From an uncultured Clostridia bacterium (GTDB taxonomy: Bacteria > Bacillota > Clostridia > Oscillospirales > UMGS1783), in the NCBI GenBank assembly GCA_937892635.1, contig CALBKB010000015.1:1-12174 (forward strand): DNA of 12,174 bases, in the 5' to 3' direction. The translations under genes and the position numbers were made by a program. Positions 1 to 5,816 of the stretch are shown here, piece after piece (the stretch's first letter is position 1; each line of letters starts with the position of its first letter). The notes beneath the pieces are model-generated. The model searched no databases. It was not told where the DNA came from and saw nothing but the letters and a program-made list of their open reading frames with translations.

Positions 1-509
1 ACTATGCCGACCTGACCCAGGAGCAGGAAGCCACCAACCCCAAGTTCGAGCTGTACGAGGACAAGGGCGGCGAGTTCCGCTTCCGTCTGAAGGCCACCAA
101 CGGTCAGGTCATCGCCGTCGGTGAGGGAACATTCGGCAAAGGTGTGTCCGTCCCGCTCAAAGGTTCTGACTTGCGTGCCGCTGCGGCGATCGAATATACG
201 CAACAGCTCGGTGGCACCCTTGATGGCACGCTCTCGGGCCCAGATGGGAAGGCGCGGGGTTAATTCCTTAACCGCCTCATAGCCCAGACGAGTCATTACC
301 GTGACGCCTTCTTCCCCATCGATGGCGATATGACCGCTGTTGACCAGCTCGTCAATAGCCTCAGTGAGGGTGAAATATTCGACCGTTTCCGAATTGAGGA
401 ACAGGTCGACCACAGCACGGCTGGGGACAGCGCGATTGAGCTTGCTTAATGTATATAAGATAAGGATTTTGACATCCTCTTTTTCATGTAATTTTCCGCC
501 TTCGAGCAT
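1..509 (-). CDS. DUF4364 family protein, C-terminal part lost at a junction or beyond the window
   Basis: The gene starts at ATG 509-507 behind GGAGGTGATCC (521-511), a near-perfect match to the 16S anti-Shine-Dalgarno. The protein begins MLEGGKLHEKEDVKILILY and continues through TLSKLNRAV, a winged-helix-like N-terminus typical of DUF4364 proteins of Clostridia, whose function is unknown. Homology is believable for about 127 codons, to roughly position 128 (FAECSLTDGDD). Beyond that the frame stays open to the window edge, but the residues become low-complexity Leu/Gly/Val, because this DNA is antisense to the DUF1508 fragment. The family usually continues for several dozen residues, so the true C-terminus is missing. 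It is divergent from the ATPase gene at 613. Confidence 0.7.
   Translation of the reverse strand, partial: MLEGGKLHEKEDVKILILYTLSKLNRAVPSRAVVDLFLNSETVEYFTLTEAIDELVNSGHIAIDGEEGVTVMTRLGYEAVKELTPRLPIWARERAIKGATELLRIFDRRSGTQVRTFERDGHTFAECSLTDGDDLTVGGLQTEAELAALVLVQLELGVGGFLLLGQVGI
3..263 (+). CDS. DUF1508 (YegP-like) fragment, 5' end outside the window, apparently joined to foreign sequence
   Basis: The frame opens before the window. Its first ~42 codons encode a stretch containing KFELYEDKGGEFRFRLKA and NGQVIAVGEG, which fits the DUF1508 / YegP fold (small beta-rich domain, function poorly known). About 36 of 41 of these codons end in G or C, clearly unlike the rest of the window. After GEG the family normally continues with a YKSKA-type motif. 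Here it goes on to unrelated residues and stops at TAA 261-263; that later part is antisense to a convincing DUF4364 gene. I therefore read only about positions 3-126 as DUF1508 coding, and the remainder as read-through across a junction. It could be a real truncated gene or an assembly chimera. Confidence 0.5.
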   Translation, partial: YADLTQEQEATNPKFELYEDKGGEFRFRLKATNGQVIAVGEGTFGKGVSVPLKGSDLRAAAAIEYTQQLGGTLDGTLSGPDGKARG

Positions 510-533
510 AGGATCACCTCCGTAACGAGCTTT

Positions 534-563
534 ATTATATCATAGCCGTCGTAACAAATACAA
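534..563 (-). promoter_or_regulatory. Predicted sigma-A promoter of the DUF4364 gene
   Basis: On the minus strand, -35 TTGTAT (563-558) lies 18 nt before -10 TATAAT (539-534). The -10 is preceded by TGA, giving an extended -10 (TGATATAAT). The predicted start is about 527, a few bases before the strong ribosome site of the gene. Confidence 0.6.
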
Positions 564-612
564 GGCTTTCCCAATAAAATGTATCGAGATCATTTTTCTT
601 AGGAGTAAAATC

Positions 613-1671
613 ATGGCGATTATAGGTGAAAGTTTTTTAGGCGTTAACTGCGAAGGCGGTTTTACCTCTCTTTACCAAGAGTTTGTTGATAAGCGGGCCC
701 ATGTTTATGTGATTAAAGGCGGACCCGGTACCGGCAAAAGCACACTGATGCGACAACTGGCGGCACAGGCCTGCGACAAGGGACTGGATGTGGAATTGCT
801 GCACTGTTCGTCCGACCCCGATTCGTTGGATGCCGTATACATCTTACAAACCAACACCTGCATCCTGGACGGCACGCCGCCGCACGTGATCGAACCGCCC
901 TACCCGGGGGCTGTAGGACAACTGATTGACCTATATCCTTTTTGGGACGACAAGAGCCTCAAACAAAAGGCGGTACAAATCAAACAGATCAACCGCACGA
1001 TCCGCACCCTCTATTCCCGCATATATCTTTACCTGGGCGCGGCAGGACGGTTGCAGCAAGATCTGACCGGCATCGGCGCTACCCTGCTCAATCGCGCCAA
1101 ACTGCGCGGCTATACCGAACGGCTATGCGCCCGTTATCTTCGTGCCCGCATCGGCAAACCCGCGGAGGAGAAGCGGTTTTTTGCCGCCTTTACCCCCGAC
1201 GGCATGACCTTTTATCCGCCGCAGGCCGAACACATAGAAAAACAACTGATTTTGGAAGATGAATACGGATTGATGACGCGCATGCTGGAAGCCGTGCGCC
1301 TGCGAGCCATCAAGGCCAATCACCGCATCATCAGCGGCTACTCGCCGCTCATTCCCGATCAGCTGACCCATCTGATCCTGCCCGATGCCGGACTGATGCT
1401 TTGCTTATCCAATTCCATGCATAAAATGGACGCCAAGCCCTACTGCCGCATCAACATATCCCGTTTCCTTGACACGGTCACCGAGGCACAGCACAAGACT
1501 AAAATCGGATTTTTACGGCGCAGTCGCGATGAAATCCTCAAGGAGGCCTGCGAATTGCTCTCGGTCTGCCATCAAGAGCACGATCGCTTAGAAGATTGTT
1601 ATAAGGGGGCCATTGATTACCCGGCGCTGACCGCCTACACCAAACAGTTATCCCAGCGCATCCTTGGCTGA
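613..1671 (+). CDS. Conserved P-loop ATPase of unknown role (PRK06851-like)
   Basis: A 352-residue cytoplasmic protein. Residues 36-44 form a Walker A motif (GGPGTGKST) at the end of a hydrophobic beta strand (VYVIK). It is followed by LLHCSSDPDSLDAV and DGTPPHVIEPPYPGAVG, which I recognise from a conserved Firmicute ATPase family of about 350-370 residues. The second half contains the segment GYSPLIPDQLTHLILPDAG, without a clear second P-loop. No signal peptide or membrane segment is visible. AGGAG at 601-605 lies 7 nt before the ATG. ATP binding is well supported; the process served is unknown. The 3' end overlaps the convergent dinB gene by 24 nt, and no terminator is visible between them. 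Confidence 0.8.
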   Translation: MAIIGESFLGVNCEGGFTSLYQEFVDKRAHVYVIKGGPGTGKSTLMRQLAAQACDKGLDVELLHCSSDPDSLDAVYILQTNTCILDGTPPHVIEPPYPGAVGQLIDLYPFWDDKSLKQKAVQIKQINRTIRTLYSRIYLYLGAAGRLQQDLTGIGATLLNRAKLRGYTERLCARYLRARIGKPAEEKRFFAAFTPDGMTFYPPQAEHIEKQLILEDEYGLMTRMLEAVRLRAIKANHRIISGYSPLIPDQLTHLILPDAGLMLCLSNSMHKMDAKPYCRINISRFLDTVTEAQHKTKIGFLRRSRDEILKEACELLSVCHQEHDRLEDCYKGAIDYPALTAYTKQLSQRILG

Positions 1672-2922
1672 TTCTTCCCCATTCGGTACAAAGGTAAAGG
1701 CCGGAACGGTATGACCTTTGCGTACCCCGTCGGGCATTTTTTTCTCAGCCAATAAGGAAGCCGGACCGATGGCGCCCGTACCGTAGCGATCGCAAATATG
1801 GTCGCAGGTATCCTCAATGGCATAACGGCGCTGTACCGTTTCCGCCGACGCAAACAGATCATACTGGGTGGGTGCCGCTTCAGGAATCAGATCAATGGCG
1901 CGAACGGTCAGCGCCCGCACCGCCCGATGCCACGGATAGCGCATACACAGCATGGAAAAGGCGGTGCGCGCCACGACCAACGAATCCTGGGTGGGCACCG
2001 TCAGACGGCATTGGATCGAGGTGGTGGAGAGCGAATTATCCTTAATCTCAATAGCCACGCCGCTGCAAGCCAAATTTTCTTTGCGCAAAACCCGACCAAT
2101 CGGTTGCGACAGAGCCAACAATACCAAGCGACATTCCTGACTGTTTTCCAAATCGGCGACACAGGTGATGCCGCGCCCGACGCTTTTGATCGGCGGCATA
2201 TAATCCTTATGCATAACCGCGCCCCGATCCAAGCCGTTGGCACAACGCCACAGCGTGGAGCCCGAAACGCCGAACATGGCCTGCAAGGTTTTTTCCGGCA
2301 TGGTTGCCAGGTCACCGATGGTTTCAATTCCGACCAGGCGCAAACGCTGACCCGTGGCGCGACCCACACCCAGCATATCGGTGACAGGCAACGGCCAGAC
2401 GACCGTTTTCATGCATGCGCGCGGCAAACACGTGACGGCATCCGGCTTTTTCATATCGCTGCCCAGCTTAGCAAACACCTTATTAAAGGAAACGCCGACC
2501 GAAATGGTCAGCCCCAATTCCTGCTTAACCTCTTGGCGAATGCGATGGGCGATGGTTTCACCTGACCCGAACAACCGTACCGATCCGGTGACGTCCAGCC
2601 AACATTCGTCTAACCCAAAGGGTTCGACCTGATCGGTATAGCGTTCATAGATATTTCGCACCAGCCGAGAATAACGGATATAGGCGGGGAAATCGGTCAT
2701 CAGCACGATCAGATCGGGGCATTTTTGATAGGCTTTGACGGTGGGCTCCCCTGTTGTAATCCCATAGGATTTAGCCAGCATATTTTTGGCCAGCACGATA
2801 CCGTGCCGATCCTCTTGTGCCCCACAAACCGCCACCGGCTTATCTTGATATTCGGGATGCCCCAAGCAGGCAACCGAAGCATAGAAATTATTCAGATCAC
2901 AGTGCAAAAGAACCCGATCCAT
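1648..2922 (-). CDS. dinB: DNA polymerase IV (Y-family translesion polymerase)
   Basis: This 424-residue error-prone polymerase copies damaged DNA. Near the N-terminus CDLNNFYAS supplies metal ligand D9 and aromatic steric-gate Y14. FGLDECWLDVTGS supplies D105 and E106, completing the catalytic triad. SVGVSFNKVFAKLGSDMKKP is the finger/palm signature, and the helix-hairpin-helix region follows (TDMLGVGRATGQRL). QYDLF at 353-357 fits the beta-clamp binding motif, so recruitment to the replication clamp is likely. It has the usual length for Clostridial DinB, with a ~60-residue tail after the clamp motif. An AGGGGGA ribosome site precedes the ATG. It is transcribed divergently from a repressor/peptidase pair, from a consensus promoter with an inverted repeat in its spacer, suggesting damage-inducible expression. 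Confidence 0.92.
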   Translation of the reverse strand: MDRVLLHCDLNNFYASVACLGHPEYQDKPVAVCGAQEDRHGIVLAKNMLAKSYGITTGEPTVKAYQKCPDLIVLMTDFPAYIRYSRLVRNIYERYTDQVEPFGLDECWLDVTGSVRLFGSGETIAHRIRQEVKQELGLTISVGVSFNKVFAKLGSDMKKPDAVTCLPRACMKTVVWPLPVTDMLGVGRATGQRLRLVGIETIGDLATMPEKTLQAMFGVSGSTLWRCANGLDRGAVMHKDYMPPIKSVGRGITCVADLENSQECRLVLLALSQPIGRVLRKENLACSGVAIEIKDNSLSTTSIQCRLTVPTQDSLVVARTAFSMLCMRYPWHRAVRALTVRAIDLIPEAAPTQYDLFASAETVQRRYAIEDTCDHICDRYGTGAIGPASLLAEKKMPDGVRKGHTVPAFTFVPNGEESAKDALG

Positions 2923-2934
2923 CTCAATTCCCCC

Positions 2935-2963
2935 TTGACAAATACGACCGTTTGGTTTATCCT
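2935..2963 (+). promoter_or_regulatory. Predicted promoter of the XRE-peptidase operon
   Basis: TTGACA (2935-2940) is followed after 17 nt by TATCCT (2958-2963). An inverted-repeat element (2945-2958) fills most of the spacer, and a second (2969-2982) covers the predicted start near 2970. The 5' leader would be about 87 nt. An alternative -10, TATAAG at 2963-2968, has too long a spacer (22 nt). Confidence 0.6.
2945..2958. promoter_or_regulatory. Putative repressor operator O1
   Basis: CGACCGTTTGGTTT is the most degenerate of three related 14-bp sites (consensus yGACCrwTyGGTCr). It sits inside the -35/-10 spacer of the + promoter. Its centre is 24 bp from that of O2. Confidence 0.5.
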
Positions 2964-2968
2964 ATAAG

Positions 2969-2982
2969 TGACCAATTGGTCA
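2969..2982. promoter_or_regulatory. Putative repressor operator O2 (perfect palindrome)
   Basis: TGACCAATTGGTCA is a perfect 14-bp palindrome covering the predicted start of the + transcript. It is also downstream of the minus-strand dinB promoter. A lone half-site GGTCA lies at 2994-2998, at the predicted dinB start. Confidence 0.6.
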
Positions 2983-2999
2983 TGAGCCCTTATGGTCAT

Positions 3000-3028
3000 A
3001 TTATAGGCGACCGTTCGGTCGTTGTCAA
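3000..3028 (-). promoter_or_regulatory. Consensus sigma-A promoter of dinB
   Basis: On the minus strand, TTGACA (3028-3023), a 17-nt spacer, and TATAAT (3005-3000): both hexamers and the spacing match consensus exactly. The spacer contains the inverted repeat O3, so a bound repressor would occlude RNA polymerase. Such a strong promoter in front of a mutagenic polymerase implies tight repression. Confidence 0.8.
3008..3021. promoter_or_regulatory. Putative repressor operator O3
   Basis: CGACCGTTCGGTCG consists of two perfect 6-bp arms around TT, placed exactly between the -35 and -10 of the dinB promoter. The arms match O2 at GACC/GGTC. The centre is 39 bp from that of O2. Confidence 0.6.
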
Positions 3029-3056
3029 GATACAAATGCAGGAGGAATGAGAAAAG

Positions 3057-3440
3057 ATGAGATGTGGAGAAAAGATCAGACAATTACGGGAAGGGGCGCA
3101 TATGAGCCAGACGGAGCTGGGCCAGATGCTGGGCGTTTCGCTGCGAACCGTGCAGCGGTATGAACAATGTGAGCGCATTCCTACCGCCGACGTTCTGGTG
3201 CACATCGGCAGAATTTTTGATGTGACCAGCGAATCCATGCTCAGCGACGAAGATCTGTTTATCAACGCCGCCACCAAATTGGGGGCACGCTCGGCCATCC
3301 AGGCGCGAGAACTGGTCAATGCCGTGGGCGGATTGTTTGCCGGCGGTGAGCTTAGCCAAGAGGACAAGGATGCGGTGATGCAGGCGATCATGGAAGCCTA
3401 TTGGGACGCCAAGGCCCGTCACGCCCAAAAGCAGGGATAA
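3057..3440 (+). CDS. XRE-family transcriptional repressor (ImmR/DdrO-like role inferred)
   Basis: A 127-residue DNA-binding protein. An N-terminal Cro/CI helix-turn-helix spans about residues 4-60 (GEKIRQLREGAHMSQTELGQ, then the recognition segment SLRTVQRYEQCERIP). The C-terminal half is helical and charged, with LFAGGELSQEDKDAVMQAI, a segment I associate with Clostridial XRE regulators. No LexA-type Ser/Lys self-cleavage domain is present. GGAGG at 3041-3045 is 11 nt before ATG 3057; the nearer ATG at 3047 is in another frame and closes early. The next gene, a metallopeptidase, begins 2 nt after the stop, matching repressor/anti-repressor pairs such as ImmR-ImmA and DdrO-IrrE. It probably represses itself and dinB through O1-O3. 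Confidence 0.82.
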   Translation: MRCGEKIRQLREGAHMSQTELGQMLGVSLRTVQRYEQCERIPTADVLVHIGRIFDVTSESMLSDEDLFINAATKLGARSAIQARELVNAVGGLFAGGELSQEDKDAVMQAIMEAYWDAKARHAQKQG

Positions 3441-3442
3441 CG

Positions 3443-3955
3443 ATGGCGCAACCGTATATTCATGATTTGGCGCAGGCATTGGTGGATCGGTTTGACACCC
3501 GTGACCCCTTTGCCATAGCCGAGGGACTGGGAGCACACGTTCGGCTGGTGGATAATTTTGTTAACCTCAAAGGCATGTATCGTGTCATTTTGGGGGAACG
3601 ATACATCTTTATCAGCAGTCATTTAGATCTGCCGACCCAGCGCATCGTGTGCGCGCATGAACTGGGACACGATCAGTTGCATCGGACGTTGGCGACCGAC
3701 AGCATTATGCAGGAATTTATGCTGTATGACATGAAATCCCGTCCCGAATATGAGGCCAACCTGTTCGCGGCCGCCTTACTGCTGGATGATCGAAGCATCC
3801 AAGAGTGCGCTACCGACGGCTGTGATGTCGTGCAAACAGCCATGCGCCTGCAAACCGACATCAATCTGGTCCTGATCAAAATGGCACAGATGAATGAACG
3901 CGGCTATCATTTCAATCCGCAAGAGCGCTCGGATACGACCTTTTTGAAACATTAA
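3443..3955 (+). CDS. ImmA/IrrE family zinc metallopeptidase
   Basis: A 170-residue cytoplasmic peptidase. AHELGH contains the HExxH zinc site (H72, E73, H76). A downstream glutamate in PEYEANLFAAALLL (E104) is the likely third ligand, the arrangement usual for COG2856 proteins. In characterised relatives (ImmA of ICEBs1, IrrE/PprI of Deinococcus) the substrate is the XRE repressor encoded next door. Start ATG 3443 is chosen because it follows the repressor stop by 2 nt and has AGGGA at 3433-3437. An upstream in-frame ATG at 3401 would overlap the repressor and add 14 unconserved-looking residues. The length matches ImmA. The stop overlaps the stop of the convergent CDF gene within the shared bases TTAA. 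Confidence 0.88.
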   Translation: MAQPYIHDLAQALVDRFDTRDPFAIAEGLGAHVRLVDNFVNLKGMYRVILGERYIFISSHLDLPTQRIVCAHELGHDQLHRTLATDSIMQEFMLYDMKSRPEYEANLFAAALLLDDRSIQECATDGCDVVQTAMRLQTDINLVLIKMAQMNERGYHFNPQERSDTTFLKH

Positions 3956-4848
3956 CCATGGCAATGATGGTGCTTATGTTTTGAAACAAGGCTCTGATCA
4001 ACCTGACATTGTTTTTGGCGGCAGAGTTCCCCACTTGTTTCGGTTTCGATGGTCACATGACCTATCCCGTGTTCGCCCAATTCTGCACGGATCTTCTCTT
4101 TGATGTGATACACATCGTGATCGGCAACAACGTGCAGCGTGGCATAATGATTTTGCCCATCCATACTCCAAAGGTGTATATGATGAACATCGGATACGCC
4201 GTCAATATCTTCCACATGCCTTTTGATCTGAGCGACGTCCAAGGTGCGGGGTGTTTTTTCCAAAAACAGATCGAGCCCCTCTTTTAGATTTCTGACGGCG
4301 TTGATCAGAATAAACACGGAAACGGATATGGACATGATGGGGTCGAGATAAGTAAACTCGGTAAATCGCATGACGATGGCACCAACTAATACCATCAACC
4401 ACCCGAACACATCCTCAAACATATGCAAATTAACGGCTTTTTGGTTTAAGGAATCACCATCACGGGTAAAAAACACCGCACAACTATTTATGCAAACACC
4501 CACCACGGCAAACACAATCATGCCGTTGTAGTCGATGCGTATCGGCGTAATGATTCTGCCTATGGCATTATATATCATGACCACAGAGCTTGCCAAAAGG
4601 ACAAGGGTGGTTAGGCATCCGCCGATTACCGAATATCTGGCATAGCCATAAGTATAGGTCTCATCCGGCTGCTTTTTGCTCTTTTTCTCCAAGACATAGG
4701 CTATCCCTATACTTGCCGCATCACCGACATCGTGAATGGCATCCGAAAGAATAGCCATACTGCCGGTTAAGATACCGCCGATACACTCAAAAACAGCAAA
4801 TGACAGATTTAAGATACAAGCAATCAAAATGTTTCGTTCCGTTTTCAT
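3952..4848 (-). CDS. Cation diffusion facilitator (Zn/Cd/Co-type efflux transporter)
   Basis: A 298-residue inner-membrane exporter that uses the proton gradient to expel divalent metal. Several hydrophobic segments span about residues 7-185. The metal site is formed by HxxxD in TM2 (H39, D43 in SDAIHDVGDAAS) and HxxxD in TM5 (H142, D146 in LHMFEDVFGW), the HD-HD pattern of zinc-type CDFs. A cytoplasmic domain follows (about 200-270, VHHIHLWSMDG), then a Cys/His tail ending HKHHHCHG that may bind metal. ATG 4848 is chosen because GGGGGAG precedes it and the protein then begins MKTERNILIA. An in-frame ATG at 4974 would add 42 non-family residues. The gene is AT-richer than its flanks. It is divergent from a TetR regulator that probably controls it. 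Confidence 0.87.
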   Translation of the reverse strand: MKTERNILIACILNLSFAVFECIGGILTGSMAILSDAIHDVGDAASIGIAYVLEKKSKKQPDETYTYGYARYSVIGGCLTTLVLLASSVVMIYNAIGRIITPIRIDYNGMIVFAVVGVCINSCAVFFTRDGDSLNQKAVNLHMFEDVFGWLMVLVGAIVMRFTEFTYLDPIMSISVSVFILINAVRNLKEGLDLFLEKTPRTLDVAQIKRHVEDIDGVSDVHHIHLWSMDGQNHYATLHVVADHDVYHIKEKIRAELGEHGIGHVTIETETSGELCRQKQCQVDQSLVSKHKHHHCHG

Positions 4849-4861
4849 CGTCTTCTCCCCC

Positions 4862-4890
4862 TTGACAGGTATTATTGAAATTGATACAAT
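4862..4890 (+). promoter_or_regulatory. Predicted promoter of the TetR gene
   Basis: TTGACA (4862-4867), a 17-nt spacer, and TACAAT (4885-4890). The predicted start is about 4897, leaving a leader of about 114 nt. The element lies just upstream of the divergent CDF start, so a regulator bound here could affect both genes. No convincing minus-strand promoter for the CDF gene was found. Confidence 0.55.
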
Positions 4891-5010
4891 GTGTTCACTA
4901 TAAAACAAACTGTTCGATAATATAATATCAAAATGAGGCATGATTTCAACATACGATATCGGCCGATGATTCAATACCGAACAAAAGGTGAAAACTGTAC
5001 GGAGATGAAT

Positions 5011-5562
5011 ATGGACAGACGTCAGAGAAAAACACGGGAAGCGATTTTTAGAGCCTTTTCCGCGCTGCTTTCAGAAAAAAATTTCAACCAAATAACGGTA
5101 GGAGAAATTATAGAGCGCGCAGACATAGGTAGAGCCACCTTCTATTCTCACTTTGAGACCAAGGATTTTCTTCTCAAAGACTTTTGTGAGGAGTTGTTCT
5201 GCCATATATTTGACACGGAACATAATACGGGGCATGAACATAGGCATATTTTCCATTGTGACAGTACCGCCTCCGCCTTCCTGCATTTATTTGAACATTT
5301 GCAGAAAAATGATAATAATATTTTAGTGTTGCTATCCTCTCAAAACGATGACTTGTTTTTACCATATTTCAGAAACAATATGGAACGACTTATTGAAAGT
5401 CAACATGCGGTGTTTGAGTCGCGTAAGCGTGAGGATATTCCCGACTCCTTTTGGAAAAATCATATTCTGTCCACTTTTGTGGCCACACTAAAATGGTGGA
5501 TTGATCACGGAATGAAAGAAGATCCCAAAACAATAACAAGATATTTTTTACAGGTTGTTTGA
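5011..5562 (+). CDS. TetR/AcrR-family transcriptional regulator
   Basis: A 183-residue one-component repressor. The N-terminal helix-turn-helix spans about residues 5-50: ITVGEIIERADIGRATFYSH followed by FETKDFLL is the TetR signature. The helical C-terminal domain, for ligand binding and dimerisation, includes LHLFEHLQKNDNNILVLLSS. Residues 65-83 contain six His and one Cys (HIFDTEHNTGHEHRHIFHC), which could bind metal; I recall HRHIF itself being common in this subfamily, so this is only suggestive. GGAG at 5001-5004 is 6 nt before ATG 5011. ATG 5005 is too close to that site, and ATG 4933 would add 26 residues lacking a ribosome site. The gene is AT-rich (about 38% GC on sampled lines). 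It probably regulates the divergent CDF exporter. Confidence 0.85.
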   Translation: MDRRQRKTREAIFRAFSALLSEKNFNQITVGEIIERADIGRATFYSHFETKDFLLKDFCEELFCHIFDTEHNTGHEHRHIFHCDSTASAFLHLFEHLQKNDNNILVLLSSQNDDLFLPYFRNNMERLIESQHAVFESRKREDIPDSFWKNHILSTFVATLKWWIDHGMKEDPKTITRYFLQVV

Positions 5563-5572
5563 TTATAAACAC

Positions 5573-5612
5573 AAAAAAAAAGCGGAAACCGCGATGCGGT
5601 ATCCGCTTTTTT
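5573..5612. terminator. Bidirectional intrinsic terminator (TetR gene / tRNA-Arg)
   Basis: Arms 5581-5592 and 5596-5607 form a 12-position stem with one mismatch and a 3-nt loop. An A-run lies on the left and a T-run on the right (5607-5612). It can end the TetR transcript on + and the tRNA transcript on -. Confidence 0.85.
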
Positions 5613-5688
5613 GGCGCGCTGTAAGGGATTCGAACCCCTGACCTACTGGTCCGTAGCCAGTCACTCTATCCAGCTGAGCTAACAGCGC
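5612..5688 (-). tRNA. tRNA-Arg (anticodon ACG)
   Basis: A 77-nt cloverleaf on the minus strand. The acceptor GCGCTGT pairs with ACAGCGC, followed by discriminator G and an encoded CCA. The D arm is GCTC...GAGT. The anticodon stem ACTGG/CCAGT encloses the loop CTACGGA, giving anticodon ACG (Arg, CGN codons; A34 normally becomes inosine). The T arm is AGGGG-TTCGAAT-CCCTT. Confidence 0.97.
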
Positions 5689-5706
5689 AATTTTTCGTGC
5701 TCAAAC

Positions 5707-5735
5707 ATAATAGCACAGAACAAAGGCAAAATCAA
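5707..5735 (-). promoter_or_regulatory. Predicted promoter of tRNA-Arg
   Basis: On the minus strand, TTGATT (5735-5730), a 17-nt spacer, and TATTAT (5712-5707), with TGC directly upstream forming an extended -10. The predicted start is about 5700, some 12 nt before the mature tRNA end. Confidence 0.7.
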
Positions 5736-5781
5736 TAGGTTTTTTAAAAAAAATTATTTTTTCGTGAGTTTATCTTAATAC

Positions 5782-5810
5782 TTGACAAATGAACCGACTT
5801 TCTATACAAT
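5782..5810 (+). promoter_or_regulatory. Promoter of the T-box / trpXYZ operon
   Basis: TTGACA (5782-5787), a 17-nt spacer, and TACAAT (5805-5810). The predicted start is about 5817, just before the first arm of the T-box stem I. Confidence 0.8.
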
Positions 5811-5816
5811 AGAAAA

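Noticed and set aside
1798..2565. A 255-codon open frame on + inside dinB
   Set aside because: It lies fully antisense to a well-supported DNA polymerase IV gene, has no ribosome site, and its composition (many Gln, His, Arg) is typical of a shadow frame.
3084..3536. Open frames of about 130-150 codons on - across the XRE and metallopeptidase genes
   Set aside because: They are antisense to two genes with clear motifs (helix-turn-helix, HELGH) and have no domain pattern or ribosome site of their own.
4958..4967. Perfect 10-bp palindrome ATCGGCCGAT upstream of the TetR gene as its operator
   Set aside because: It lies about 60 nt downstream of the predicted start, its arms do not extend beyond 5 bp, and no second copy is near the promoter; it could be chance.
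3952..5688. Integrated mobile element with att sites at tRNA-Arg
   Set aside because: No integrase and no direct repeat of the tRNA 3' end were found in the window.
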